Positions 11,601 through 24,163 of a stretch of 64,000 nt of DNA are shown here, piece after piece (the stretch's first letter is position 1; each line of letters opens with the position of its first letter). Source of the stretch: Amaurobius ferox (Eukaryota; Arthropoda; Arachnida; Araneae; Amaurobiidae); the NCBI GenBank assembly GCA_951213105.1, contig OX578140.1:123063649-123127648 (forward strand), in the 5' to 3' direction. A program made the translations under genes and the position numbers. The notes under the pieces are model-generated. The model was given only the letters and a program-made list of their open reading frames with translations. It had not been told where the DNA came from and searched no databases.

Positions 11601-14600
11601 ATGATCTTTTTCTTGAAACATTATTGTACAGTATCCACTTCTCATCTCTAGTAATAAGCCGTTTTAAAAAAGGAGCTTCTTCACTTTGTTTCAGCAAAGA
11701 ATCACATGCCGAAATTCGAGCAAGCATATTCTGTTACATACATCATGTACTACCCATAGATCGTAGAGGCTTACATACTCTCAATTTTCTTCAGATGATC
11801 ATGAACTGTACTTTTTGGAATATTTAGTCTGTGTGATATTTCCTGAACTATGTAACATGAATTTTTAGCAATAGCATCTTTTAATAGGTCATCGTTTACA
11901 GAGGATGGTCGTTAGACTGTTTCAAACTTAATGGGTAAAAAAAAAATTTGTATTTCCAATTCGCATACCTTCTAATTTTATGAGGTTTCATGATATAAGT
12001 ACACTTGTAACATTTTAAGATCTTAGGAACATATTAAGTGACAGTTCAATGCACTCGAAGTTTTGAAAATTAAGGCTATTTTAATGGATTTCACCATGTT
12101 ACTAAATATACTATTATACTTGTTAATATTATCAAACAGATAGTATAAAAACGAAATGAAAAGACAAGGTAATAATATGTTGTATTAAAACAATTATTTA
12201 GTTTTGAAGTTTTTCTTGAGTGGGAGTTTAAATAGCTGATGATGATGTTCAACGACTTGAAAAATTAGCTGTCGTTGATCTTCGTCGTGTGTAAGTATTG
12301 AGTTAAAATCAGTGGCTAGTTTCACGGCTCGCTCAGCACAGTCATTGACAACTTTGATTGCAGCTACCTTTTCCTTGGCATGAACATAATCTACTCTATT
12401 ATCCCAAGTTTGTGGGTCAGTGTCCAGAAAGTCACAGGCAACCTTTAAAGCTGAAAAAAGGTTGTAAGATCTATTTGAGGCAAAGTCTGATAATGTCTTG
12501 TTCATGAAAGTTTTAATTTTTGTACCATCTAATCTTCGTAAGTCCTGCTTCTTCTCTGGCTTTTATAAGAGAAATTTTCGCTTCAATTAGCAAATAGTCT
12601 GAGAAAAGTGCTAGTGCAACAAGGTCTTCACTTAAATACCATAGTTGGCCTTTAAGCTTTAAAAATGCAGTTTGCGCAACTAGATTGTCAATTTGCATGT
12701 AAGATTCTAGAGTTTGTAGTAGGCACAAATCATTTCTGGGAGCATTATAACTGCTAGGTGCAGAAAACCATACTTTCACATAGATTGTAAGCAGGAAGAG
12801 ACAGGTTCATTTTGAACTCTGCAGCTCATGCTTGCTTAAATTGAACTGCTCACGGAAACAGAATATTTTCAGGCAATAAATTCCTTTCGACATTCACCTT
12901 GCTCGATAAGAACCAGGAAGATTAAATTTTGTGTTTGTTGGAATAGATTCTGTTTCACCCAGAGTTATGAGAGACAGTTTTATGAACTCTAAATAGTCAT
13001 GACGGGGTTGATTTTTCAATTGAGCGTGCAAGAATTCTACTGTATCATGTCGTTTTAATTCAAGCCATCGCTTCTCATCATTTGTCAAAAACAGTGAGGT
13101 GTATCTTTGTCAATTGGTGCATAGTTGGATAGGTCAAGAAAATGCCAATATTCTTGAAATCTACCAAAAAGTGCTACTTGTGGACCCGATGAAGTGAAAA
13201 ATTTATCAAATACAGCAGCAGCAATTATTTTAAGAATATGGTGTCTGCAAGCTAAAACCAGGAGACACTTATTAAATGCCTTTTGAATGACTGAAATAGC
13301 ACCAGTATGAATCCCGGTATTTACACTTGTAGTGTCAAAACATAAACCTGCGATGCATTCAGCTACCCCATCCCAAATTGTAAGTAACTGAATTATTGCA
13401 TTGCCCATTTCAAGACCTGTGCCTGATGGTATTTTTGGAATACCCAACAGTTTCTCAACTTGAAAACCTGAAACAACAACTGGCATGCGATCTGCTATTG
13501 TTCCATCATGGTCTGGTAATAACTTGCCATCAAAATGACAAACAAGTGGTGTATTGGGTGAGAACTTTTCTTTGGTGCTCTCTCTAGTCAACTTACGTAC
13601 TGTCTTCCTGGATCTATAGAGTGAGGCTGGTGACAATGTCAGATCATCTACATTAACTCCAACTGCTTTTAATGCTGGGGCAACAATGTACATTGCCTCA
13701 CGTGGTGTAGTCTTGGTTCTATCTAAGCTTAAAATAAACAATGGATTATCTACCACTTGCCATTTGTCCGAATATTGAGATTTTGTAAATGCCAGATGGT
13801 CCTGCATCTGTGTTAAAGCCTCTAGCTCAGGGGTCGGCAAGTAATTTCAGGTGGGGTCCGGATACTTTTGAAAATTTTTATCGAGGTCCAGAAAAAAAAA
13901 ACTCATATTCCTTACTAGTTTTTTATTTTAATTTTCACTCACAAAATAATATGAAATACAGTAGATAAGCATATTTGTATTCAAAACTCAATGGGAGAAA
14001 CAACATTTGCGGTCTTGAGCCAGTTTTTAAAAGTTAGGTTCACGCGGGGAGAAGCTTATGCGAAGAATGTCTTCAAGGTGGGCGGCCGTTAATCTTCAGC
14101 GATATTCGTTCTTCAAAAAATTCATTTTTGAAAATGAGGTTTCATAGACATATGTGGAGCCAAACAGAGTAGCCAGGTAAATGGCTAATTTTTTGCAATT
14201 TCCATATTTTTCTGGGACATGTTTACTCCAAAATTCTTCGGCGGATGCAGTATTATTACTTTTGCAAGGAAATGTCTTCTTGCAAGTCTATTATCTCCAT
14301 TTGGAGTAAAGGCTTTGAAAGGCGGAACAACTTCGCAGCCACATCTGTCCATTCTGCCGCTGGAGAAACTTTAAAAAGCGATTTTAAGAATCGCGACAAC
14401 TTCTCTATCTCTGAAAAGTCTTGGAATCTTGTTACAAATTCCTTCTTAAGTTCTGATATAAAATTTGAAAATACTGCAATGTCTAATTCAGAATTATTTT
14501 TATATTCAAAAATTGTTGGAAAGTGAATAAATTCTTGACTTGCAATGTATTTTTCAAAGATATCCAGCTTGCGACGGAAAGAAGACACATTTTGTATCAG

Positions 14601-17600
14601 ATCACATATTAATTTCCCATTTCCTTGCAGCTCGGTATTGAGCACATTTAAATGTTTAAGGATGTCTTTCAGGCAAGCCACAGTTAGCATATTGCGTTCG
14701 TATTCTAGGAACTCCAAATGGTTTCTTGCTTTTTGTGTATCCAAGTTTTCTAAGAAGGAGGTTACTTCTTCTTTTATTTCCCAAAAACTTTCAATCACTT
14801 GACCTTTACTTAGCCAACGAACATTGTATTGCAGTAAGTCAGAATGCGCCGAATCACACTCAGATAGAATCTCTTTGAACTGTCTATGCTGAAGAGCAGA
14901 ATGAGACCTCTTAAAATGAATCAACCTGATCAAGCTGTCCGTTACTTCTTTCAGAGTGACACTAAGTTTTCCACAAAGGGCTGCCTGCTGAATTATGCAC
15001 TGATAAGATAGTAGTCCAACATTCTTATTCTTGATTCTCATTACTAGTCCCTTTTCTTTGCCGATCATCGCTGGGGCCCCGTCAGTTGAAAGAGACACCA
15101 TTTTATCATAACTAATGTTTGATTTTGTCATGAAGTCATCAAAAGTCTTGAATAAATCTTCTCCGCGAGTCTTGCCTTTAAACGGCAATATTGCTAGCAA
15201 TTCTTCCCTAAATGATTTACTTTCAATATCCAAAAATCGCACGAAAATGGACATTTGTTCCTCATCAACAATGTCGCACGATTCAACAAGTGTTATGGCA
15301 TAGCAAGGCGCCTTCTGCAGAAGTTCGAGCAAACCACTTTTATTGTCAGCAGCTAAAATTTCGGTTCTTCTTGTATTGCTTCTTGCCGACAATGGAATAC
15401 CTTGAATTGCGGCAACAACATCCCTTTTCTCTTCAAAAAGTGACGCGGCCACTTCCAACATACATGTTTTTACTATCTCAGAGTCTGAAAATGGCTTCTG
15501 GTGTTTATTAAGCGTCCAACACACACGCAACGCTGCTTCTGAAGATTTTTCTCGTTGGCTCATAGATCGGACTAGTAAGACCGTGCCTTTTTTGTAAGAA
15601 GTTAGATATGACTGGGGTTTTTCTTGACGAACTTCACTACCCAGAGGAAAATTTTTATGGAACTGCTGATGAGTTGTTTCGTAGTGTCGCTTTAAATTGC
15701 CACTTTTAACAAGAGCGACAGTTCTGTTGCATATGAGGCAAACTGGAACAGCTCTAGGCCTATCAGGTAACGTAAAACAATATTGTTCAGTCCACTCAGT
15801 CAAAAACTTCCTATTTTCGCTATCAACTTTACGCTTTTCAGGATCCATATCGATGAAAAAGAAACGTTATAAGCCTCGTTAATAACAAAACGCTTCGTAC
15901 GAGATCGCAACAACTACTGACGAAGTGATCCGACGACCGCTTCCGCGTCCAAGTGTATGCTGGAGCACAACAAAGGACCGAAGCTCTTCCACTCCCAAGG
16001 TCTCCGCCGCCGAGTAGACTCGCCCAAAAGATAAGTTTCATAAAGTGGAGTTAGGCTTTCGCTCGAGTTACGCCTTCTCTGATTAAATAAAAATTATTTC
16101 ATTAAATAAAAATAATAAGGGTGCCGTTAAAACTTATAGATTCTATAAGTTTGATTCTAAAAGATTTTTCTATAATACAGAAAAATATTTTTTAAATAAT
16201 TTGATTCATTTATTTTGTGCTGTTAAAAATGTTTGGCGGTCCAGTTTTTGACCTTCCGCGGTCCGGACCTGGACCGCGGTCCGCCAGTTGCCGACCCCCG
16301 CTCTAGCTCTTTCAATAACCTGTTGATATTTACTTATTGCTGCAGGTTCATCGTCATCAGTACAGCAGCAGTCAGTTGTTAAACTATCTTCGTCATTAAT
16401 GGCTGTACTAGAATATGTTTCATTTTCCATTTCTAAACGTACCACCTTCATAGCTTTTTCTTATCTCAGATATTCTTCAAGGTTTAGTTTCTGCTTCATT
16501 TTCTTTTTCTGTTTGAAAATTTTGTCCTCACCAATCTTAATCATATTCCTTGCAGTAAGTTGATCTTGCAAAAAGTCCCAATCTTGAGGAATTTTAATAA
16601 GATTTTTAGAACTGGCATGTAAGATGTTGAATAGATTTTCTAATTGATCTAAAAACACACTTTTCAGTTCTATTTGGCAATGTGTTTGCTTATTTTTGTG
16701 TTTGCATATACTGACATATTTTTCATAAACTTTTTTCAGTTTGGCTACTGCATTTGGCTTTTGAGTGATTGGAATATTAGCCATTTACCATAACTGATAC
16801 AGTTCATCAATTATAATTGAAGAACTTACAGACAAAAATTGTTTATTAGTTTTGAGATCATAAAATAAGCGACAAAGTATTTGCATGACTGTGGGCAACT
16901 GATTAAAATGTTCTTTATCAAGTATGGGAATTGGGTGACCAATTAACCATACCATAGTTGAAGAACGTGTGTTTATGTTTACTTTTGATTTACCTGTTAC
17001 TGATGAATCACACATTTTTCCTATAAACAAAACAAAACTTCTATATAACAAACAATAACTTTTGATATTATTAACTACTGAGTCGAATTTAAGAAAATCT
17101 CTTGGAAAACAAAACTACAAATGCAGTTCAGATGATTGGTTTTCTCCACTAGAGTACAGCAATCTGTTAAATGTGCTTTGTTTGTTTTTGTTTTGCACTT
17201 CACTTCACTGCTTGGCCTCACTTCACTTTATTATACTTGGTTTTTTTTCTATACTTTTGAGTATGGATTAGTTAATATATATAATTATTAATTAAATAAA
17301 ATTACACTGGTACACATATTACATATAATTATTGAAAAAATACCCAATTTTGTAATATTTAAGCTTTTTGAGAGGTCTGTTGAAATTAATACTATGGCTT
17401 AAAATTTTTATAGAGTACTTATTTTACCATTCTGCATAATTTAAGCCCATATGCATGTTATTCAGAAGAATTTTTTTTTTTTGAAACAGTCATTGGTCGT
17501 CCACAGCGGGCATCATCTTCGAGGCTGAAATTTCTGTGCTTAAATTTATCAAACCACCTTCAAACTGTGTCATCAGAAACAGCACTTTGTCCATATACAA

Positions 17601-20600
17601 CACAAATTTTACGAGCAGTCTGACTAGCATTTTTTCCTTTCTTAAATAAAAGAGCATAATATGACGAAAATGAACTTTTTGATTGTCCATTCTTAGCACT
17701 GCAGTGAAACAAAAATTATGCCACAACACAAGCTAGAATTATGCAGTGAAAACAGAAAGGACAGAATTTACACATCTGCTTCAAGGTCATCATCAATCAA
17801 GATCACTCCTTATCAGCAGCAGCAAAATAATAATAAGAAAGCAGGCTTTGATTTGAAAAACCGCAGAACTTTCCGGATGACCCAATAAAATGAACAAACT
17901 GTTTATTGCCCTGAATTGACTGACTGAATCACAATAGCTAGAATATTGGTTTTGGTATCATTCAGTCCATCTGTTTCGAGACCAAGGAAACAGTTTAAAA
18001 TTTAAATGTGAATTAGGGGTGACGGTGCAAGGGAATAAGAAAAAAACTCAATCTTTGCATAATTATTGAGCACTTCCACTCTAGCTAGAATCTTGGCTTT
18101 GATCTCATTCCATCTGTTTTAATGAAATGAAAGAAAACTAAAGAAAAATATAATATTTCGAAAATTTAAATTATGAATACTGATTCAAGGAAATGAATAA
18201 ATAAATAAAAAAAATTTAAAACCAATTTCCAAAATTTAAAATCACTTTTACTCGAAACAAATACCCAGTTTCCAGATGAACGAAAAAAATTCGAAAATAA
18301 GGGTACTTATACAAAGGGGTTTTCAAAAAGCTTGACTTTTATTGAAAGAACTTTTATTGTGTAGATGTCACATTTAATAACCACTAGCCATTGAGAACAC
18401 GTGACGTGCATGTGAAATGGCTAGTTTTAAAATAAATTTCAACATAATAATCATTTGAAAACCTGGAATATTAAAAAAAGCCTTTTTAGATTTAAAGCAT
18501 TGCATGAAACTATAAGAATATTCTTATATTCATCCTTATTACTTCCATAATATTTGGTTAATTGTGAAAATTATTTCTTTAAAATTAGCCAAAACATGAA
18601 AATAAGAAAATTTAGTCTGTCTATTGTGTAATAATTAAAAAATGGAGATGGATAGAAAAAGTGGCTTGTAGACTCTCAGTAATGCACAATACAAAACGAA
18701 TTGCCCAATCATACCATTTATGTGAAAAATTATTTCATTTAGTAAAATATTCATTCATTTATAATATACTGGCCTACTATAAAAATAATCTGATTATATT
18801 TAAAATAAGTAACTTTAAAAGTATTGAGGTGATTTATGCAAACAGTAAGCATAAGCAGAAATGCTGAAGAGGAAAATATAAACATGCAATATAAAAATCA
18901 AAGTTTTGTAAAGCCTTAATATAGAGATAAGTTTCTATGAAAATTAAATAACCTAACCTTCTCTATAATAATAAAGTACAAGAAATTAAAACCAAAGAGG
19001 ATTATAAAAATAATAATTATTAATAAAGAGAATTTCTATAATCTGAAAATATAATTTATTTTACTTAATTTTTGGAAAATTAAGGACTTTTTTGCCTCTT
19101 TAAATTTTCCTAACTATTCCATTACAAAAAATGTCCATGACATCCCCAGGCACCTTGCTTTTATGATTATGCAAAAAATATTAAGTTGATAACAGTATTT
19201 GCTTTTTAGCTAAAATTGCAGCAAATGCTTCTTTTTTTTTTTTTTTTTTTTCTTTCCACAACTGCAGAGTGCAGAAAAAATTGAGGCAGTTTGAAGAGGC
19301 ACTTCTGTAATGTATTATTTAAGTAGTGAGTGCCGCCAATAATTCCTTCTAGTTAACTGTAAACAAATTAAGAAAGCTTTATTAGATATGTATGCAAATG
19401 ATAAAATCTAGTACAGTACCTCTTTCACAGGATAGTAATTAACATCTATGATCTTGTTAAGATTACGAGTGATAACTTTTGTAACTTCTCTTAACTTCTC
19501 AAAATCAAATTCTTTATCTTTCACATATCTGTTCAAAGCAATAGATGCTAAATTGCAGACAGCAACCTATAATAAAAGAAAAACTGTAATAGACAGCCAA
19601 CACAGCAAAAATCACTAAACTAACAAAATAGAAATAAACCCACCTCATCAGCTGAGCTGTACTCTACAACTTCAGTACACAAGTTACTACATTTAATTGT
19701 TCCTAAATTTTGTTGGTTGGATTTTCTATTACAGGCATCTTTATAAAGCATATAGGGTGTTCCAGTTTCAGTCTGTGACTCAATTATAGCATACCACAAA
19801 GATTGAGCCTTAACTTGTCTTCTAAATTTTCCTTCCTTTTCATACCTATTAAGAGAGTTGATAAAATGCATAATGAATAAATGCAATAATGGATGTAGAA
19901 AATTTTTCAGCAAAAGTATATTTATCAAATTCATGAAAACATATCCAAAAAATTCGGAACTCTGATTTTATTTTTTTTTTTACAAGTTTATAGACAAAAA
20001 ATACCCGAGTTTAAGAGTAAATACAAGTATTGCACAAAAACTTCAAGAGTTTGATGAAAAAATCACACAAATTCATTATGCAATAAAAGAAATACTATGG
20101 TTTTTTTTTTTTTTTTTTTTTTTTTTTTGCAATATCTGAACCATAAATGGAAATATTACGTTATTCTTAAAACTGTTATATTTCATTATTAGAGCTCTTA
20201 ACCTTCATTTTAACTAAAGTTATCATGTTAAAACATTAATTTTATTTAGAATTATAAAAATTAGATGCACACACATAAAATTCGAATTTCACGACAAAGA
20301 CCGGTAGGGGGGTCCACCCGAAGGTTTAGAGAAGCTATTTCCCCAGTTGGCTCAAATTCTAATTAATGCTTTTGAAATGTTTGTATTTCTAAGTGCACAA
20401 ATCATTATTTTAATAGTAATATTCAGAAAATAGCTCTTATTTAATCCAGCCCTTCATGCACACAAAGGTGAACCCTTGATATGTAATGTTCCATCGTGAA
20501 AACATTGGCAGAAAATGGAAATAGGCCGAGAGGGATAGAATGTTTCACATGGTATTTTTTTCTGAAATATGATAATTTATAGATTTTTTTGCTATAATAG

Positions 20601-23600
20601 TAACACACAATTGATTTGCATAGATAGCATACATGTATAATTTGCATCCTAATTCGCAATGTGATGCCGCTTAAATCCAACAGAGTATGCAAACAACCTC
20701 AGTCAGAAGTAAAAAAAATTCATGAAGTGTTTGAGATATGTTTCGATTCCATGTCACTAAAAAGTCAAAAATGTGCAAAGGATCAAAACTGATGTTGCAG
20801 GGTATTTAATTTCTGTTCAACATTAGTTTTAATAAAACCTTTAAAAATGACCACAAAGATCAGATCAAATATCATACCCTCCTTCCCCTGACATATCACC
20901 TTTTGGAAGAACTTTAGGACTTACAGATTTACTATGCCCACACTCCAGAGACATAGTTTTGGGTATCATCAAGGATTTAACAAAGATGTAACATGAAACA
21001 GGTTTTGTTCAAATTTAATAAAAATAATATATATATATACATATATTATTGAACATTTAAAGAGTTTTTGTTAAAACATTCAATTTTTCTCGAATGAACC
21101 TTCACTAAAATATTGTGTGGTAAATTTAAATTCTTTGAGAATGCCATGTTGTTTGTGTCCTTAGGTGTTCAAAACAGGCAACTTTACTGAACTTGATTTC
21201 AGATTTTCAACACCATTACAAAAAAATTGCTACAGAAATTATAGGGAAAGTAACTTAACATACTTTTCATACAAAGTTTCAAACTCCTCTCCCCAACAAT
21301 CATGGAGTCCTGGACACTCATCAGGGCACATTAAACTCCACATTCCATCTTTTTCTACTCGCTTCATAAATAAGTCAGGAATCCACAATGCATAGAACAG
21401 GTCTCTAGCTCGCTGTTCTTCCTTGCCTGTATTCTTTTTCAAATCTAAGAATTCGAACACATCTGCATGCCAAGGTTCCAAATAAATAGCAAAAGCACCA
21501 GGCCTCTAAAATAGGAAATAGAAGTCCAATAATAATAAATTCTAACAGACAATCTACAATCATAGGCCTTATTAAAAGTGGTTTATCTTAAGAATAAAAT
21601 ATACATAAAATGACCACAAGAAAAAGTATGTTAGAATTGCGATATAATTATTGGCTTGCAAACCAACCAAAACTTCATTATTTTGGATATTTCATTTATA
21701 AGAAGAAAAAAAAATTCCTAGAAAAATGAGATTCAAATTAACAGCTTTTAATAATTCACTCACAGAATGGAGTATGTCTATGAATCAAACAGAGTATTAA
21801 AACAATAAGGCCTAAAATTCAGCACACTTTTATTGCATGAAATATATTTTATGATACAAATAGTGAGGTTTGATCTGCTATCTAAGTAGATAAATTCCAG
21901 AACTCTTATCAGTGAAAACCTTTTTTATAATTATATTGAAATTAAAGATTAGACTAAATCATTACCTTATTTCCACCTTGATCCACATAGCGTGCTGTAT
22001 TGTTATATACTCTTAACATTGGAACAAGACCATTAGAAGTGCCATTTGTCTAGAAGGGAAGTAAGAATTTGTTATTATCAATATGAATTAAATTATTATA
22101 AATATGCTTTTCAGCAGTATCTCCATTAAATGGTATGAATACTTAAAAGTAATTTTAAAACATGCAAGTCTTTTCGAAGTATTTATAAAATCTTATATTT
22201 TAATATGCATGTACCAAATGCAACTAAAATCGACAATAAGTACTTTGGTGCTTATATTGTTCATTTTCTGAAAATACACATCAGAATCAAATTTGCAAAC
22301 ATGCCTTTGAAACACTATAGTATGTAAATTACTGATTAATATACTAACAAGTCTGTAAGAAATTAGTAAAGACTAAATAATTCAATTGTTAAATTGCTTG
22401 ATTTGAGACCAGAATATTTGAGTTTTATTCTAGAATTGGGTAGTTTATCCTAGAACCAATCAATAGATATAAAAATATTAAGGATACCCTTTGTATGATT
22501 ACATCCTATGGATGTATTAAAGCGCTCTCTTATTACAGTTCTTAAAAAATTAAAATTGAACATCTGTGAAAACTATTAATCATTCTCTTGACCCCGCCTT
22601 TACTCTATTAGATAAATATCTATTAAACCAGAGAGGAAGACCAAAGTGACACCAGGTGTTTTTTTTTTCTCCCCCGGTCGGGGGGGGGGGGACACTTTTT
22701 TTTTTACAAGGAAAAGGTTTCAACACTTTTTGGAACTGGCTATTATAAGTCTGAATGGATATGTTAAAATGCTACTCAAGCACATTGCTGCATATAATTA
22801 TTATAGTTATATTATTAATATAACTATAAAATTCATACCTTTTTTTAAAAGATCATGCTATTCAAATCTATTCTAATTTATGAGTTTAAAAGAAATATAC
22901 AACTTACCCCAGCAATATAGCTTCCAGTGGCTCTTATACAATGAACATTCACACCAATTCCACCAGCTGACTTAGAAATCAATGCACACCTCTTTAAAGT
23001 ATCATAAATGCCATCAATGCTGTCATCTGACATGGTAAGGAGGAAACAGCTAAAGAATAATGATATATAAACAGTAAGTGACAAAAATGTTTAGTAAAAA
23101 CCCAGTTTCTAGATCAATAATTTGTTTATACAAGCTCTTAGTTTATGAGGAACAGTCTTGGCAAGTTCAAGCAAATTCAAAATCTTTCATTTTCAAGTTT
23201 GTAATGTTTATATCTCAAAAGCAAAAAGTGCTGACCATGAACTATAAGAAGTAATTTGTAGCCCTTTGAAAATTCTACAAGGATATTTAAATGGATTTTA
23301 TACAGAATTCTCAGTTTTTGAAATATAGTGGTCATAATTCTGATATTTCAGGGATAACCCTCTTACTAGTCTCTTTTATATCGCATTTCATATGAGGTAA
23401 AATTAAGTTTCATAGCAGGTAAATTTAAATTTAGTATCAGTTTCATAGCAGACTAATGCACAATTTGTATCATTTGTAGCAATGCAAATTCATTCAAATT
23501 CATTTATAACACAAATTTACATATGTTAAAATTTTGACCATTATTTTAATTTTTCAATGAACATAATACATGTATAATTGATATATGTTAAAATATTTGC

Positions 23601-24126
23601 TAAATGTCAATAACCTCTGGAATATAATAATATAATATATGACATATATATATATATATATATATATCAGACATGGTACAGTCCTTCACCGAAAAAGCTG
23701 AACTTTGTAAGACATAAAAGGCAAGTTTAAATTTGTGCAAACATTCTGTATATTATACCAACAGAAAATATTCTGTATATTATACCATCATGGTAAATTA
23801 ATCTATGCATACAAGGAAATTAATTTAAGAATTTAAATTATGGAATAATTAATAGAAATACAAGACATTATGGACTCATTCATTCATCGCATTTAAAAAA
23901 CAACGAAAAATATTGTAAGATTTACTCTTCCAAAAGCCCTTTAATAAATATTCTGTAAAAATCTTCCTAGATCCTAGTACTGATTCACTAATTATTTAAT
24001 ACATGTAAAATAACAAAATTCAATTTGATATTTCTTTTTCAGTAATTTTTGAAAGAGGGGCATTAACTTGTAGTAGGGCAACATTTAATAACGAAGAAGC
24101 TGAAGATGGTTTGTAGAAAAAAAAAA

Positions 24127-24163
<37 letters not shown>

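Larger units (their letters stand above)
12194..17015 (-). pseudogene. Unnamed transposon-encoded protein, split by hAT insertion
   Basis: Pieces on the minus strand in order: [17 protein letters not shown] to ELYQLW (17015 to 16785); [20 protein letters not shown] to EEYLR (16784 to 16461); an acidic stretch with [11 protein letters not shown] (16451 to about 16309); then, after the hAT element, [19 protein letters not shown] to NYAPIDKD (13819 to 13100). The last pieces are [20 protein letters not shown] (13088 to 12840), [20 protein letters not shown] (12779 to 12513) and [20 protein letters not shown] to the stop (12505 to 12194). Total length is roughly 900 residues. [19 protein letters not shown] and ACRHHILKI could be parts of an RNase H-like (DDE) core; that is inference. 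I recall similar proteins, unnamed, in many arthropod genomes. Frameshifts and stops make this copy inactive. Confidence 0.7.
11913..17493 (-). mobile_element. Unassigned DNA transposon (middle element of the nest)
   Basis: The element is flanked by tggtcgt on both sides (11906-11912 and 17494-17500), a 7-bp TSD. It ends in inverted copies of GACTGTTTCAAA (11915-11926 and 17480-17491). It interrupts the mariner transposase, and taking it out restores that reading frame, so the borders are secure. It is 5,581 bp, or about 3.1 kb without the hAT element inside it. Its coding strand is minus. I cannot assign it to a superfamily from TIR and TSD alone. Confidence 0.82.
10997..17885 (-). mobile_element. 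mariner-type element (outer element of a three-level nest)
   Basis: Left end TTGGGTCATCCGGAAAGTTC, and the right end gives the identical 20 bases inverted. Both sit directly next to TA, the mariner target duplication (10995-10996 and 17886-17887). Without the inserted element and one copy of its 7-bp TSD, the mariner is 1,301 bp, the normal family size. The transposase reads on the minus strand and is broken by the insertion, a frameshift at a poly-G run near 11290 and further stops, so the copy is dead. It lies in RRM1 intron 12. Confidence 0.93.

Noticed and set aside
13085..13840. Stand-alone 251-codon gene
   Set aside because: Its first residues come from the hAT terminus and the rest continues the coding region of the interrupted middle element, so it is one piece of a split pseudogene.
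15115..15511. Plus-strand open frames within the hAT transposase
   Set aside because: Antisense shadows of the transposase reading frame.
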